From: Whitmania pigra | Lineage: Eukaryota > Annelida > Clitellata > Hirudinida > Haemopidae | DNA: 64,000 nucleotides | Direction: 5' to 3' | Assembly (NCBI GenBank): GCA_021613335.1 | Contig: JAJTWR010000305.1 | Span: 739,001-803,000, forward strand | Part shown: piece by piece, positions 46,763 through 60,000 of the stretch | Numbering within the stretch: position 1 is the stretch's first letter | Layout of the letters: each line of letters opens with the position of its first letter | Program-made: the position numbers and the translations under genes | Notes under the pieces: generated by a model | Database searches by the model: none | Told to the model about the DNA's origin: nothing | What the model saw: only the letters and a program-made list of their open reading frames with translations

Positions 46763-47599
46763 GTTTTTAGTTAGAGATCTTTGGAGCAACTAAACAAATG
46801 ACAAATTACTGTGGAAATCTAGAGTTATAAGCTCGTTTGGTACGGTGAAAATAATTACTTCAATAATTGCAATGAAGATTCGTCGTTGCTAATTTACCTG
46901 GCTTTTTCTAAAAGATTTAAATTAAAAGGCAATCGAATTTCTTTTGTCTTGAATTTCTCAGTTTTTTTTTTAAATAATTTTAGATGTTCCTCATTAATTT
47001 TAAATTGTATTCACTGTAAGAATCATGTATTATGATATACAATTTAAACGATGAACATTCTCGGATTTAGGGGTATTCGGGATGTTCAAAGGGGCAATCC
47101 ATCAACCAGAAACCCAGATAAAAAAACCAGAAATTAGAAATAGTTTTGAGGCTTATAAACAAAAAGTTATTAATTATATTTTTCGAAACGAACAAATTCT
47201 TATAAAATGCAATTCGCATATCGAACCTTTTTCTGGTTCGTCATACAATCAGTGTTCTGAAGTTGCACCTTATGACTTTCTCAGAGCACATTAATACAAC
47301 CTAAATCAATATCTGCACACAATCAACTGGAATGTTTTGTTTGAATATTGTTTTGGCGTTGAAGACTGCTGGACATAGTTCCGATACCAGATCGAGCAAG
47401 CATTCAAGGCTCACGTGTCCAGACTTCCTCATCGTAATAAATCTAAACAGTGGCATCCCCCACTCATTTACAGAATTCTGCAAACCAAATCTAAACTATG
47501 GAAAACCTGAAAGTGTGAACAATGCGTCGCGGACAAGATCGGATACTATAGTTTTGCTAAAACCTGTCGTAACTGTATTATTAATATCGCATTAATATA
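46763..47599. repeat. Duplicated upstream block of copy L
   Basis: The part 46763-47070 matches 4567-4890, and 47300-47585 matches 22080-22330. An open frame at 47332-47595 is partly alignable to the 22 kb copy but is broken there, so it is not called as a gene. Confidence 0.5.
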
Positions 47600-47716
47600 G
47601 GTGGAATTTTATCAAATATCGTTCCTGTGACCAGTGGTGTCCCCCAGGGCAGTGTGCCTGGCTCCACACTCTTTTTATTGTACATCAATGATCTTCCAAG
47701 CATTTTCAAATATACT
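47600..47716 (+). mobile_element. LINE reverse-transcriptase fragment, left of the gypsy insertion
   Basis: Reads [20 protein letters not shown], then [11 protein letters not shown]. This is the SGVPQGSxLGPxLFxxYINDLP motif of non-LTR reverse transcriptases. It resumes at 51978 after the gypsy element. Confidence 0.85.
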
Positions 47717-47868
47717 TGTAGTGACTGTACATCCCTACGAAGGATGTTTTGTTTACATTCTCCGAGTTTTTACCGCGCTGATGCTTTTCATTGTCGTCAA
47801 TCCGTTTATGAGTTATACCGATTGTACGTTCGATTAAAAGTCAAGTGTTAGCCTGGTTTAACACTTCA
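47717..47868 (+). repeat. 5' LTR of the gypsy element
   Basis: 152 bp, starting TG and ending CA. It reads as identical to the 3' LTR at 51822-51973. Confidence 0.95.
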
Positions 47869-47901
47869 TTGGTGACCCCAACTCTGAACACAAACTCTAA
47901 A

Positions 47902-50900
47902 ATGGAATCGCAAGCAGCTTCAATTTCTATCAAACCGATTGTTTTCAACCCAGCCGAGGCATCGGCTTGGTTCAGAATAATGGAAGCACAATTTACTCTT
48001 TCCAACATCACGGTTAGCTCAACAAGGTTTTATCACACATTGGCAGCCCTACCAGGGTCTGTGGTAATGAGCCTTGATGATGACACTGTCGAGGCCATGG
48101 ATTACGACCGCCTGAAGAGTGCAGTGCTTGAGCAAACCATGCCCAACAAAGTGGAGCTCTTTGACCAGTTCCTGCAACAAAATCCGCTAACAGGCAGGCC
48201 TTCGCAACATTTGGTAGCAATGAGAAAGCTAGCACAACAAGTTGGTGCACCTGAAGACATGGTTCGCCACAAGTTCCAAAAATTGTTGCCTGCCAATTTG
48301 GCCCTCGTCATTGCAGCACAGAAGAATTTGTCTTTGGAAGAGGTTGGGAAATTGGCAGACGAGTTGATTACCATGACATCAGTTCAACACACACAGACGA
48401 TCCAGAAACCAAAACTGGATTTTGATGCAATCAAAAGAACCATAGGAACCAACAGAACAGTGGAGCCATTCACTCCAGGTCAACCACCAAAAGTTTGTCG
48501 TGCACACATTTATTTTGGTCCTGAGGCTAAATCCTGCCGACCCTGGTGCGTTTGGCCTGACAAGCGTGGCGCTCGAGTTGCCCAGTCTAGAAATGCTTCT
48601 CCGGTGTCTCACAAGCCAGTCGGTAAACTAGAAGGCTCTGCTTCGGTTGCGACCATCGAAGGCGGCCCTACATTTTATGTCGCATTTTCCACAACAGCTA
48701 AAACCATACGTCATCAATTCAAGTTTCTAGTCGACACCGGATCAGCGGTATCGATCATTCCCCCAAAAGTGTTATCAAACATTTCAGTTCCAGTCAGAGC
48801 GACAAACGTCAAGTTGAACACAGCCAACGGTATGCCTCTCGAGATCCATGGAGAAGTTACACTAACGATAAGCAGTCAAGACCTCCGAAGAGAATTCACC
48901 TGGACGTTCATAGTGGCAGTCACCACACAACCAATATTAGGGGCTGATTTCTTCATTCATCACCATCTACTTGTTGACTGTCGCAACCGCCAACTTCTGG
49001 ACACGAAGACGTCACTCTCCACAGCAATGATAACAACGGTTGGGGAGATTATTGCCCCTGTATTCGACTGTCCACCTGACACCCCCCCACTCATCAAGGC
49101 ATTAATAGAACGTCACACTGCTCTGGTTGGCCCTTGGCAGATAGACCTCCGTTCACCTTCATTGTCAGCACAGCATACAATTGAACTAACATCAAACAAG
49201 CCAATCTGTTCCCGTTTTCGACAACTCCCACCTGACAAATTTGAGGCCGCTAAGCAAGAATTCGCAATGCTGTTAAAGGCTGGGATTGTTCGACAATCTT
49301 GCAGTTCTTATTCCAGCCCACTACACATGGTCCCCAAAAAGGACAACCAATGGCGGCCCTGTGGAGATTATCGGAAACTCAACAGTGTCACAAAACCTGA
49401 CAGATATCCTCTGCCAAGAATTTCTGATGTGACAAGCCGACTCAGTGGCAGTTCAGTATTCAGTAAATTAGATTTGGTGAAGGCATATTACAATATCCCC
49501 ATTCATCCAGATGATATTCCAAAGACAGCCGTTACAACTCCTTTTGGTTTGTTTGAATTTACTCGCATGCCATTCGGCCTCAGAAATGCAACTCAAACAT
49601 TCCAAAGATTCATGGATGCAACTTTTCAAGACTTGCCGTTTGTTTGTGTGTATATTGACGATATTTTGGTAGCCTCAAACAATGAGCATGAGCATATACA
49701 GCACCTCAGAACTGTCTTTCAGCGGCTGGAGGAAAACAACCTCCGGATCAACGTCAGTAAATGTATGTTTGCCCAGAGCTCTGTTGTGTTTCTAGGCCAT
49801 AGACTATCTTCGACTGGAATATCACCACCTGAAGATAACACACGAGCCATCATCGATTTTCCTAAACCGAAAGACTATGCAGGTTTACGACGTTTTATTG
49901 GCATGATTGGATATTATAGATCATTCATCCCTCATTTTGCCCAGATATCTGCCCCCTTGTATACTCTTTTGGGAAGTACAAATCAACGTAACCATCAATT
50001 GACGTGGGAAACCTCTCAGTGCAAAGCTTTTGAAGATGTAAAATCATCTCTAGCAGATGCGGCCAATCTTCATTACATTAGCAAGTCTAGTAACCTATAC
50101 CACCTAGTGACTGATGCATCTTCGGTAGCCATCGGTGCGGCACTTCATCAGGTTGTTTTGGGCATGCCACAGCCAATTGCTTTTTATTCCAAGAGACTTT
50201 CTAAAACAGAATCAATATACTCTGCATTTGACAAAGAGCTTTTGGCAGCATACTTGGCTGTCCTCCATTTCAAGCACATCGTTGAAGGCAGGGAACTCCA
50301 TTTATTTACAGACCACAAACCCATCTGCCAAGCTTTTCAGTCCAACAGGGACCAGAAGACCCACATGCAACAACGACGTCTCTCCATCATCTCTGAATAT
50401 GTGACTGAAATACATCACATCAGAGGAGCTGAAAACATAGTAGCAGATGCACTTTCCAGGCCAGTCACTGCACTGCAACTTGAACACCCAGATCTAGCGA
50501 GTATTGCCAAAGCACAGACTGAAGATCCGGAAATACAAAAGTGCAAGGATGCTCTCACATCCCATCAACTCTCGGCGGACTTGACAATTCTTTGCGAAAA
50601 CAGCTCAATTTATCCCCGTCCATATGTTCCCTTAGCACAACGACAATCAGTGTTTAGGCACCTTCACAATCTGGCACATCCAGGTATACGAGGATCTACT
50701 AATTTGACTGCAACAAGGTATTATTGGCCTAAAATGAAAGGGGACATCAAACAATGGGTCAACAACTGCTTAGACTGTCAGAAAGCCAAGGTCAATCGTC
50801 ACAACAAGAGTATCCCAGAACAACCCATGTATCCATTCAATGATCGATTTCAAACAGTTCACATGGACATAGTAGGACCTCTGAAACCTTCAAAAACACT

Positions 50901-51795
50901 TGGTTCTCATTACACCTCAGAGATGCAATATGTTGTGACACTCATCGACAGAGCAACGCGTTGGTTTGAATGTGTTCCCGTAGCCTCAATCACAGCTACC
51001 ACAGTTGCTGAGGCATTTTTAACCCACTGGATTAGTAGATTTGGAGTACCATTGTGCCTCACTACAGATCAAGGACGACAGTTTGAAAGCAGTCTCTTCA
51101 ATGCTTTGTCCCATTCTATTGGTTTTCATCGATTACGCACCACTGCTTATCACCCTCAGTCCAATGGGATGATCGAGCGTTTCCATAGAACACTCAAGAC
51201 AGCACTTGTGTCTCGAAATGAAGAATGGCTCATAGCACTTCCAATAGTTTGCTTAGCATTGAGAGCTTTACCGACTGAACATGGGTATTCACCGTTTACA
51301 GCCATGACGGGCTCAGACATCTTGATGCCACATGTCTTCTTTCACAAAGCGAATCCTTCTACTAAGGAACAGTTTGAAGCAATCCAGCAACTCCACAAGC
51401 ACATGCGTCAACTGGACTTTACAACTCTCTCTGAAGGTATACACCATGGTCGAACCATCCGCCCACAGTCAGTTACCTTGCAACCTGGACAATATGTCTG
51501 GTTGCGGATAGATAGAGTTCGACAACCTTTAGAGGCTCCATACCAGGGTCCTTACAAAGTCCTTGATACCAAGCAACATATTGTCAAGATAGAACTTCCC
51601 GATGGATCCACCAGTTGTGTTTCACTGGATCGTGTCAAACTTGCCAAGATGCCGATGACGACGCCAGGGACGCTTGTTGACCAGACAGCTCCTGCATCCA
51701 TCACAAATTCTCCCAATAACCCACCTGAACCCCCACGCACAAGATCAGGAAGATGTGTTCGTTTCAATCATCACCGGGATCACATCTACTACTGA
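47902..51795 (+). CDS. Gag-Pol polyprotein of a Ty3/gypsy retrotransposon
   Basis: A single frame of 1297 residues from the ATG at 47902 (MESQAASISIKPIVF); the frame is open further upstream, but only to a GTG in the LTR. A gag-like region (~1-180, ending near QLVAMRKLAQ-type helices) is followed by a Cys/His cluster (VCRAHIYFGPEAKSC, RPWC) in place of a classic CCHC knuckle. Aspartic protease: LVDTGSAVSIIP (~275-286). Reverse transcriptase: CGDYRKLN and VYIDDILVAS (~583-592). RNase H: VTDASSVAIGAAL (~735) and FTDHKPI. Integrase: zinc-binding HLHNLAHPGI ... CLDCQKAK (~920-960) and DDE core HMDIVGPL, TTDQGRQFE, NGMIERFHR. All catalytic motifs look intact. Gag and pol are fused without a frameshift. 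Confidence 0.95.
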   Translation: MESQAASISIKPIVFNPAEASAWFRIMEAQFTLSNITVSSTRFYHTLAALPGSVVMSLDDDTVEAMDYDRLKSAVLEQTMPNKVELFDQFLQQNPLTGRPSQHLVAMRKLAQQVGAPEDMVRHKFQKLLPANLALVIAAQKNLSLEEVGKLADELITMTSVQHTQTIQKPKLDFDAIKRTIGTNRTVEPFTPGQPPKVCRAHIYFGPEAKSCRPWCVWPDKRGARVAQSRNASPVSHKPVGKLEGSASVATIEGGPTFYVAFSTTAKTIRHQFKFLVDTGSAVSIIPPKVLSNISVPVRATNVKLNTANGMPLEIHGEVTLTISSQDLRREFTWTFIVAVTTQPILGADFFIHHHLLVDCRNRQLLDTKTSLSTAMITTVGEIIAPVFDCPPDTPPLIKALIERHTALVGPWQIDLRSPSLSAQHTIELTSNKPICSRFRQLPPDKFEAAKQEFAMLLKAGIVRQSCSSYSSPLHMVPKKDNQWRPCGDYRKLNSVTKPDRYPLPRISDVTSRLSGSSVFSKLDLVKAYYNIPIHPDDIPKTAVTTPFGLFEFTRMPFGLRNATQTFQRFMDATFQDLPFVCVYIDDILVASNNEHEHIQHLRTVFQRLEENNLRINVSKCMFAQSSVVFLGHRLSSTGISPPEDNTRAIIDFPKPKDYAGLRRFIGMIGYYRSFIPHFAQISAPLYTLLGSTNQRNHQLTWETSQCKAFEDVKSSLADAANLHYISKSSNLYHLVTDASSVAIGAALHQVVLGMPQPIAFYSKRLSKTESIYSAFDKELLAAYLAVLHFKHIVEGRELHLFTDHKPICQAFQSNRDQKTHMQQRRLSIISEYVTEIHHIRGAENIVADALSRPVTALQLEHPDLASIAKAQTEDPEIQKCKDALTSHQLSADLTILCENSSIYPRPYVPLAQRQSVFRHLHNLAHPGIRGSTNLTATRYYWPKMKGDIKQWVNNCLDCQKAKVNRHNKSIPEQPMYPFNDRFQTVHMDIVGPLKPSKTLGSHYTSEMQYVVTLIDRATRWFECVPVASITATTVAEAFLTHWISRFGVPLCLTTDQGRQFESSLFNALSHSIGFHRLRTTAYHPQSNGMIERFHRTLKTALVSRNEEWLIALPIVCLALRALPTEHGYSPFTAMTGSDILMPHVFFHKANPSTKEQFEAIQQLHKHMRQLDFTTLSEGIHHGRTIRPQSVTLQPGQYVWLRIDRVRQPLEAPYQGPYKVLDTKQHIVKIELPDGSTSCVSLDRVKLAKMPMTTPGTLVDQTAPASITNSPNNPPEPPRTRSGRCVRFNHHRDHIYY

Positions 51796-51821
51796 CTCCG
51801 TCTTCCCAGGGAGGAGCTCAC

Positions 51822-51973
51822 TGTAGTGACTGTACATCCCTACGAAGGATGTTTTGTTTACATTCTCCGAGTTTTTACCGCGCTGATGCTTTTCATTGTC
51901 GTCAATCCGTTTATGAGTTATACCGATTGTACGTTCGATTAAAAGTCAAGTGTTAGCCTGGTTTAACACTTCA
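51822..51973 (+). repeat. 3' LTR of the gypsy element
   Basis: Reads as identical to the 5' LTR; followed by the TACT target duplication. Confidence 0.95.
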
Positions 51974-51977
51974 TACT

Positions 51978-52245
51978 GGTGTCGTTTGCAAACTATTTGC
52001 TGATGATGTTAAGCTTTATTGCTTCCCAACTTTGTCCGAAACCCAACTGCAGTCTGCTCTCGACAGCGAAGTTCAGTGGAGTCACATCTGGCAACTTCAG
52101 CTCGCACCAGGGAAATGTCAGGTTTTCTCCGTAGCGGGTTGCAGAAAGAAAAGAAATAATCATGAGTATACTATCAACGGTCAGACCCTCCAACGAGTAG
52201 ACATGATTAGGGATTTCGGGATTATGATCAACCAGAAACCCAGAG
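51978..52245 (+). mobile_element. LINE reverse-transcriptase fragment, right of the gypsy insertion
   Basis: Continues the LINE frame: GVVCKLFADDVKLYCFPTLS, then LQSALDSEVQWSHIWQLQLA and PGKCQVFSV. The FADD catalytic motif and the W..WQL..PxKC motif are typical of CR1/Jockey-type reverse transcriptases. Joined to 47600-47716 across one TACT, it forms one RT segment. Confidence 0.88.
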
Positions 52246-53032
52246 TCTCAAAATAGCAATGTTAATTAGCATTTCGCTGATTCATATTATATTGTGCCTT
52301 TAAAGTTTGAAATAATTCGGCATGTTATGAACACTTTATGCAATTCATGTATCTTTGATAAACCTTCTCGACTAAGCATCTTTGTCAAAGGAAGCGAGAG
52401 TTGTAGATTATGAATGTTTGTTTATTGAGTTAGACCCTTTCCATAACTAAAATTGGTTTCTACTATTACTAAGCAACCTGACAGCTCTGATGAAGTTACT
52501 TAAAAAAGTCTTCACTGGTGCAATAATTTGGCGATTTTTCTTCCTTCAAAAAGTGATCGTTATTTAAGTTTTACTTCTTATGTTCGTTGAATTTATTTAT
52601 CACGCTTTACTTTATATCCTTAAGTTATGTACTTATACGGATTCATGAGTCATTTTAGTGTTCCGTCAAAATTAATTGCAAGCAAACTTGCATCCTTAAC
52701 CAATGTAAGCTGGTTTATCTGAGAACGATGAAATCGAACACTGAAATAATATTTTATTAAAACGACAAGCAAAATTTCTAGACATTTTGGAATTCATTTG
52801 TATGGGCCAGTTGCCTTTCGTCTTATTAACCGTTTGACATATTATTGACTAAAAACTATGTAATCTAAAGTTTAATAACAATCGCCCATAAATTTCATTC
52901 AACAAACTGTAAACAAAGAATTATCTAATTAAGAATTAGAAACATTATTAATATTTTATCTAATTCTAACATTTAATGATCAAAGATCTACTACATTCAC
53001 TACTAAAACTAAACAACATGACAAAGTCCGCT
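52246..53032. repeat. Duplicated flank of copy M
   Basis: The part 52246-52860 matches 4910-5560, and 52860-53032 is a divergent form of the type-1 lectin 3' flank. No gene is seen. Confidence 0.55.
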
Positions 53033-54378
53033 TTATCCATAAAAGGTACCAAAAACTTGAAATTCGCACAAGGATAAATACCCACCATTTATATCGTTTA
53101 ACATTGCTTGGTAAACTATGACGTACCTAGCTGACGGAATAGAAGGTTCGCAAGAGATGGTGAACCAAGATGCATTCACGGGGGGTCCCAGGTACACACC
53201 ACAAAGAGGGTATTCGTTTATGACGGGCGTCTTGACAAGCCAAGAATCATTTGTGACTCCGATAGTGAGGTTCGTATATCTTATAACTGAATTAGTTCAA
53301 TGCAAATATTGCTCAAATAGTGAACAATTTCTATTTATTAGTAATTCCTGTTAGTGATAAATTCAAAATTATTCATTTTCTTATATTAAGATTGTCATAA
53401 CTACATTGAAATTATTAATTGTCAGAATTATTTTGACAAGTTACTTACAATTACTAAACAATTTATTATTCTCATGGCAAATCAAATTTTTTTGCTCCAA
53501 AATTATGGATCTCGAATGTTAAGCTATCATAATTATCCGATAAAATCCCTACATAAGCAAACGATAAGTGCTGTCTGTATATTTAAACTAAAACTTGATG
53601 AAATGAAAATCATAATCTTTTGCCAAGGAGAACATGATTAAACTAACAATAGTTGCTGTCAGAAGTGAACCTGGCCAGGATGTTGACTTTAATGAGGATT
53701 ACGTAATGGGCCAAATTGACCATGTACCAGTTGTTGGTGGTAGCATTGCCGTTTGTTTTACTACAATCGCCAGCTTCGGCGGAAGTTCCATTCAAGTCAT
53801 CCAGTGCCAACCAGGAATTTAATTTCACACCGTTCCAAGTTGATGTCGAACTCTGACAAGATCTTTTAAACTTGGAAAGATTTTCACCTTTTAAATGTAA
53901 GGTGACAGGTATTAATGGAGTGATCATTTTCATTGCTGTTTGACAAACAAAAATGTATCAATGTACTTACCAACATCATTCAATTGACTGCGTAAATTGG
54001 TATTCTGAAACATAACAATATTGAATATTATTTTCCAAGCATATAAAGTTGTCCACGAAATATAATGTTTACATCAAAACTGGAGCACAAATTTTTGTTT
54101 TTGATCTTGAACGGAATTTTGCTAAACAGCAAACACGATCTAGATCTGACTAAGTAGTTGAAATTGACGCAGTATCCCTTAACCACGCAATTAATTGCGC
54201 AGTGTAATTCGCTCCGAATGCCTTTCAATGATTCAGTCGGGTTGTCCAAAGCGCATCCTGATCTTCCCTCACAATCCAGAGTCCGTCGAAATATCTGGAC
54301 ATTTGGTAGAGGCATTTGGCTGTTGGTTATTTTTATTACGGCTATAAGGATGAGAACATTTAAAAGATGATTAGTCAT
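53033..54378 (-). CDS. PAN + fucolectin-type secreted protein, copy M (type 1, divergent)
   Basis: Exons on the minus strand are 54378-54073, 54004-53971 (34 nt), 53887-53648 and 53286-53033, giving 277 residues. Signal peptide MTNHLLNVLILIAVIKITNS. PAN: LDCEGRSGCALD, HCAINCVVKGYC, NYLVRSRSC, NLC. Linker NTNLRSQLNDV. FTP: CQSST, LNSWLALDDLNGTSA, GDCSKTNG, NNWYMVNLAHYV, PLCGVYLGP, ARYVIVY, LSLCEFQVFGTFYG. In the second FTP half the protein is close to its sisters, while exon 3 is the most diverged of type 1. That suggests gene conversion or uneven selection between exons. Confidence 0.85.
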
Positions 54379-56595
<2,217 letters not shown>

Positions 56596-57013
56596 CAATG
56601 GCGTCTCACAAATTAGGTTGCATTTGTTACCGATGGACATGTAATTGTAATCTCGTCAACCTTGCTTTTGTTTTCGGGAAGATCTGCTCATATTATTTAT
56701 TATTTATGTTCGGCATCGTTGGTGTTTTTGAGTGATAACCAACTCTGTTGTACCTAAATGCACTCTCCAAGGAAATATAGATTTTATAATCTCTTGTCCA
56801 CTATTCCTAGCTGTTTGTAAGCATACACTTGCACAACAATTTTAGAGAAAAAATTATGAAGTCAAGATATTGTTGTATTGCCTTTTTTCGACACACGTTT
56901 GAGCTCACTTTGTGGTCACATCACGATCTAAGTAAGAAGTAACAGTACAAAATGATTAACAAACGACATGTTCTATTCTTAAAAAGTAAATTTTCTTTTC
57001 AAACAATGGCAGC
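56596..57013. other. Convergent intergenic region
   Basis: The 3' ends of SLC66A2 (plus) and the zinc-finger gene (minus) face each other here. No AATAAA is evident on the plus strand close to the stop. Nothing else is recognised. Confidence 0.4.
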
Positions 57014-60000
57014 TCAATGACCCAATATCCCAAATGGCAACCTCATGCCACAGGATTCTGCCTCGACAATGTCCTCTTGTGGAACCCAAATGCCTGATGA
57101 ATTTTCAACGTAAAGCGGTATTTTTCCGTGGGGCCTTAAAGAGCTGGGCTTCCAATCAGATGGTGAGACCTTGAGTCCCCCCTCCACATCTTCAAAGGCA
57201 CTCGGCATGACCTTGACATCGCCCGACAGAGAGCTTTCGTCTTCGATGTCACAGTGAAAAAGTTGAACATGTTCACCATGGGCATTCCTGGATGAGAAAC
57301 ATTCCTCGCAATTGGTGCACCTTACCCGATGGTATTGGTTGATGTGAGGTACGATGTTCTGGCTGGTAAACTGGCATTTGCAGTAGGGACACGGATGCCC
57401 TTGGGGACGTGTATTCTTCCTCTCTTGTTCGTTGATGCCAACAGAACGGCTTAACTTGAGGAAATCTATTTGCCCTTTCTCCGCAGGGATGGACTTAAGT
57501 AGAAGGGTGATGAAACTAGAAGATGGGGTATGATGCTTTAGGGTCTCAATTGATGAGCATAGGTCAGAAGGAAGACCTTCACCATTGGAGATTTGAGAGA
57601 AGAGGGTCGAATATAGGGCTTGGCGATTTGGAAATGCAGACTTATGAAGAGTCAGCATGTGGGTCTCAAAAGATCGGGGACAGCTGAGTTTTTCTGCGCA
57701 GAGGGCACAAAATTTGGACATTAACATGTCGGCAATAGTGACACGGTGTCTTGCCATGTATGTGGTAATGTTTGGAAATTCAGTCTTTCTCCAATTTGAG
57801 TGATAACTACCCTCAAAAGATGTCTGAAGATAAAATTAATGACCCTTAAAATCTTTGGACTCCAAATTTACCAATAATTCTTAACAACACAATTATTAAA
57901 CTTAACAAGAAAACTAAGTGTAATTACTGTTCAATTCACCAACCTTTTCTGATGGAGAACTATGTACAAATTCTTCATGCAAGGTCAGGCCCTTGATACT
58001 CCAGAATCGATCCCCACATGTAGTGCAGGGAAAGAAAGGTTTGGGGGGTGCACCGAGTGGATCAGACCTAGCTAATACCTTAAAGGGAAGATGGGAAAGA
58101 TGAATTTTATGAAGGATGGAAAGGTGGTATTCCAAGGAGGCAGGAGAGTCCCACAGTGTACAACATATTTCGCACAAGTGGTTCTGAAAAGAAAAAGGTG
58201 GTAACGACGATAACCATAACAATTCCATATTTAATAAACAACTAGCACTTACAAAAATTTGGGGAAATGCCTTCAGAGGTAGATGAACTTCTAGAGGTAC
58301 TGTGGCATGGGCTGGAACCCCAGATGGGTCAGACTGGGAGACTTCCTGAAGCTGGTTGGTCGACACTCTTGAATAGTGTCAATTTGACTTTGGGATACTT
58401 CTTTTACTTTATGTGAAACAGAATTGTCCTTGTCGCTCGATTTGGCCTTAAGGCTTGACTCGATTTCGAACGCTTCTTTACATTTCTTGACATGTTCATC
58501 AAATTTCTTTTGGTACTCCATGGCCACCACATAAGGGCAGAAGGTGCAGACCAAGGGGGCCTTCTCGGCAGAGAGTTTTGAAAGTGAATGAGTCTTTTCA
58601 ACATGGTTAGAAAACTTCTCAAAGGATTTGCATGTGAAGGAACACAAGCAGCACTTGTGCCTGGGGATAAGATTAGGTTTTTTAATTATTACAATGCTTC
58701 CAACAATACATTTACTTATTGTTTTTGTAATAACATTGTTAAGGATATTCACTGTTAATTACAACAACAATAAAAATAGTGGTCTGTAAAATCACTTCTA
58801 AAAATGATAATAATATCTAATAATAATAATAATGGTAATAATAATAATAATAATTTAAAAAAGTAAAACCTTAAAAAATCAATTACTTCATTGTTTGCAA
58901 TAACTTGTAGAAACAGAAACTGCTTCACAAAGTTCATATTACATCAACAAACCTTTTCTTAGTGGAACTTCCAAGCCTCCAGTGGTCAGAGAGCTGAGCC
59001 TGGCTGGCAGCTTTAAAACCACACCCAGCACAAGCAGTGGTAGAAGTTGTCTTTGAGAATTCTTCAACAATCACCTCCATGTTGGAATCCTTATTTTGGG
59101 GCCCTTGCGTAAGTGCCTCATCTGTGAGTCCCTGGTTCATAGAGTTGTCCATATTAGGTTCGCCAAGGTTGAGCCTTTTTCTTGGCCAATCTGTTTCTGT
59201 CTCAAACTCCTCTGGAATGGCTCTCTGAAATTGGGGAGCGTTAAAATGGATTTATTAAATGAAATAAAATCGATTGAACGAGATAGTTAAAACTGATAAT
59301 TAATTGTTATGAAAGTCATTAAACATAAGTAGCCATTAAAAAGTTTGTCATTATAAATTAATCATTATTATTAATAATAATTAATGATTAAATTAGTTGG
59401 TTTAATTAGAATGAATGAGTTGAAATAACTGGACTGACCTTCCTAGAGTTTGTTTTGCCGTTTTGTAAACCCATATTAGCGACATGATCCTTTTTCAAGT
59501 CATCTTTGTTTACATCTGATGGTGATGGAGCTTGTGCAGGTATATTATCCAAGGTGGGTTCAAAACCATTTGCATGATCAACAGGTGATTTTAACATCGC
59601 TTCAGATTTGGTTTTCTGCAGCAGAAAAATTTTAAACTATACTCAAGCTACCATTATAATAAAACAAACATAATTAACTGAATTGCATAATTTCAAATAG
59701 TAACCTAAATAAGTTAACATGTTTTCACTAAATTTATCTGAAGCAAAAAAAATTATTCAAATGATCTGTAAGCTTAAACCTGCACCTACCTTTGACTTTT
59801 GCTTCTTTCCCTGTTCTGTTGTGGCTTTGATCAAAGTCTTTTTGGCCTTGGCCAAAGTTTTCTGCAATGACTTTGTTGCATTGTTTCCCTTGGCTGGCTG
59901 CTGAGAGGGGGCAGTAGATTTGGGTTTTCGTCCTTTACGGGGAACCGGGTTGATCGAAGTGTCTACCCCGTGGGTTGATTGATCTTGAGATGAAATATCT

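Larger units (their letters stand above)
47717..51973 (+). mobile_element. Intact, very young Ty3/gypsy LTR retrotransposon
   Basis: A 4257-bp element flanked by the 4-bp target duplication TACT (47713-47716 and 51974-51977). The two 152-bp LTRs (47717-47868, 51822-51973) begin TGTAGTGACT, end AACACTTCA, and read as identical base for base. A primer-binding site (TGGTGACCCCAACTC) starts at 47870, and a purine-rich tract (AGGGAGGAG) precedes the 3' LTR. One uninterrupted polyprotein frame lies between. No envelope gene is present. Identical LTRs plus an intact frame imply recent insertion and possibly current activity. Confidence 0.96.

Noticed and set aside
47845..47901. Extension of the gypsy polyprotein into the LTR
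   Set aside because: The frame opens with GTG inside the LTR; the first ATG is at 47902, after the primer-binding site.
58253..58660. Frameshift mutation in the zinc-finger gene
   Set aside because: The two frames are reconciled by a 56-nt intron (58352-58407) with GT-AG ends and correct phase; short introns also occur next to it.
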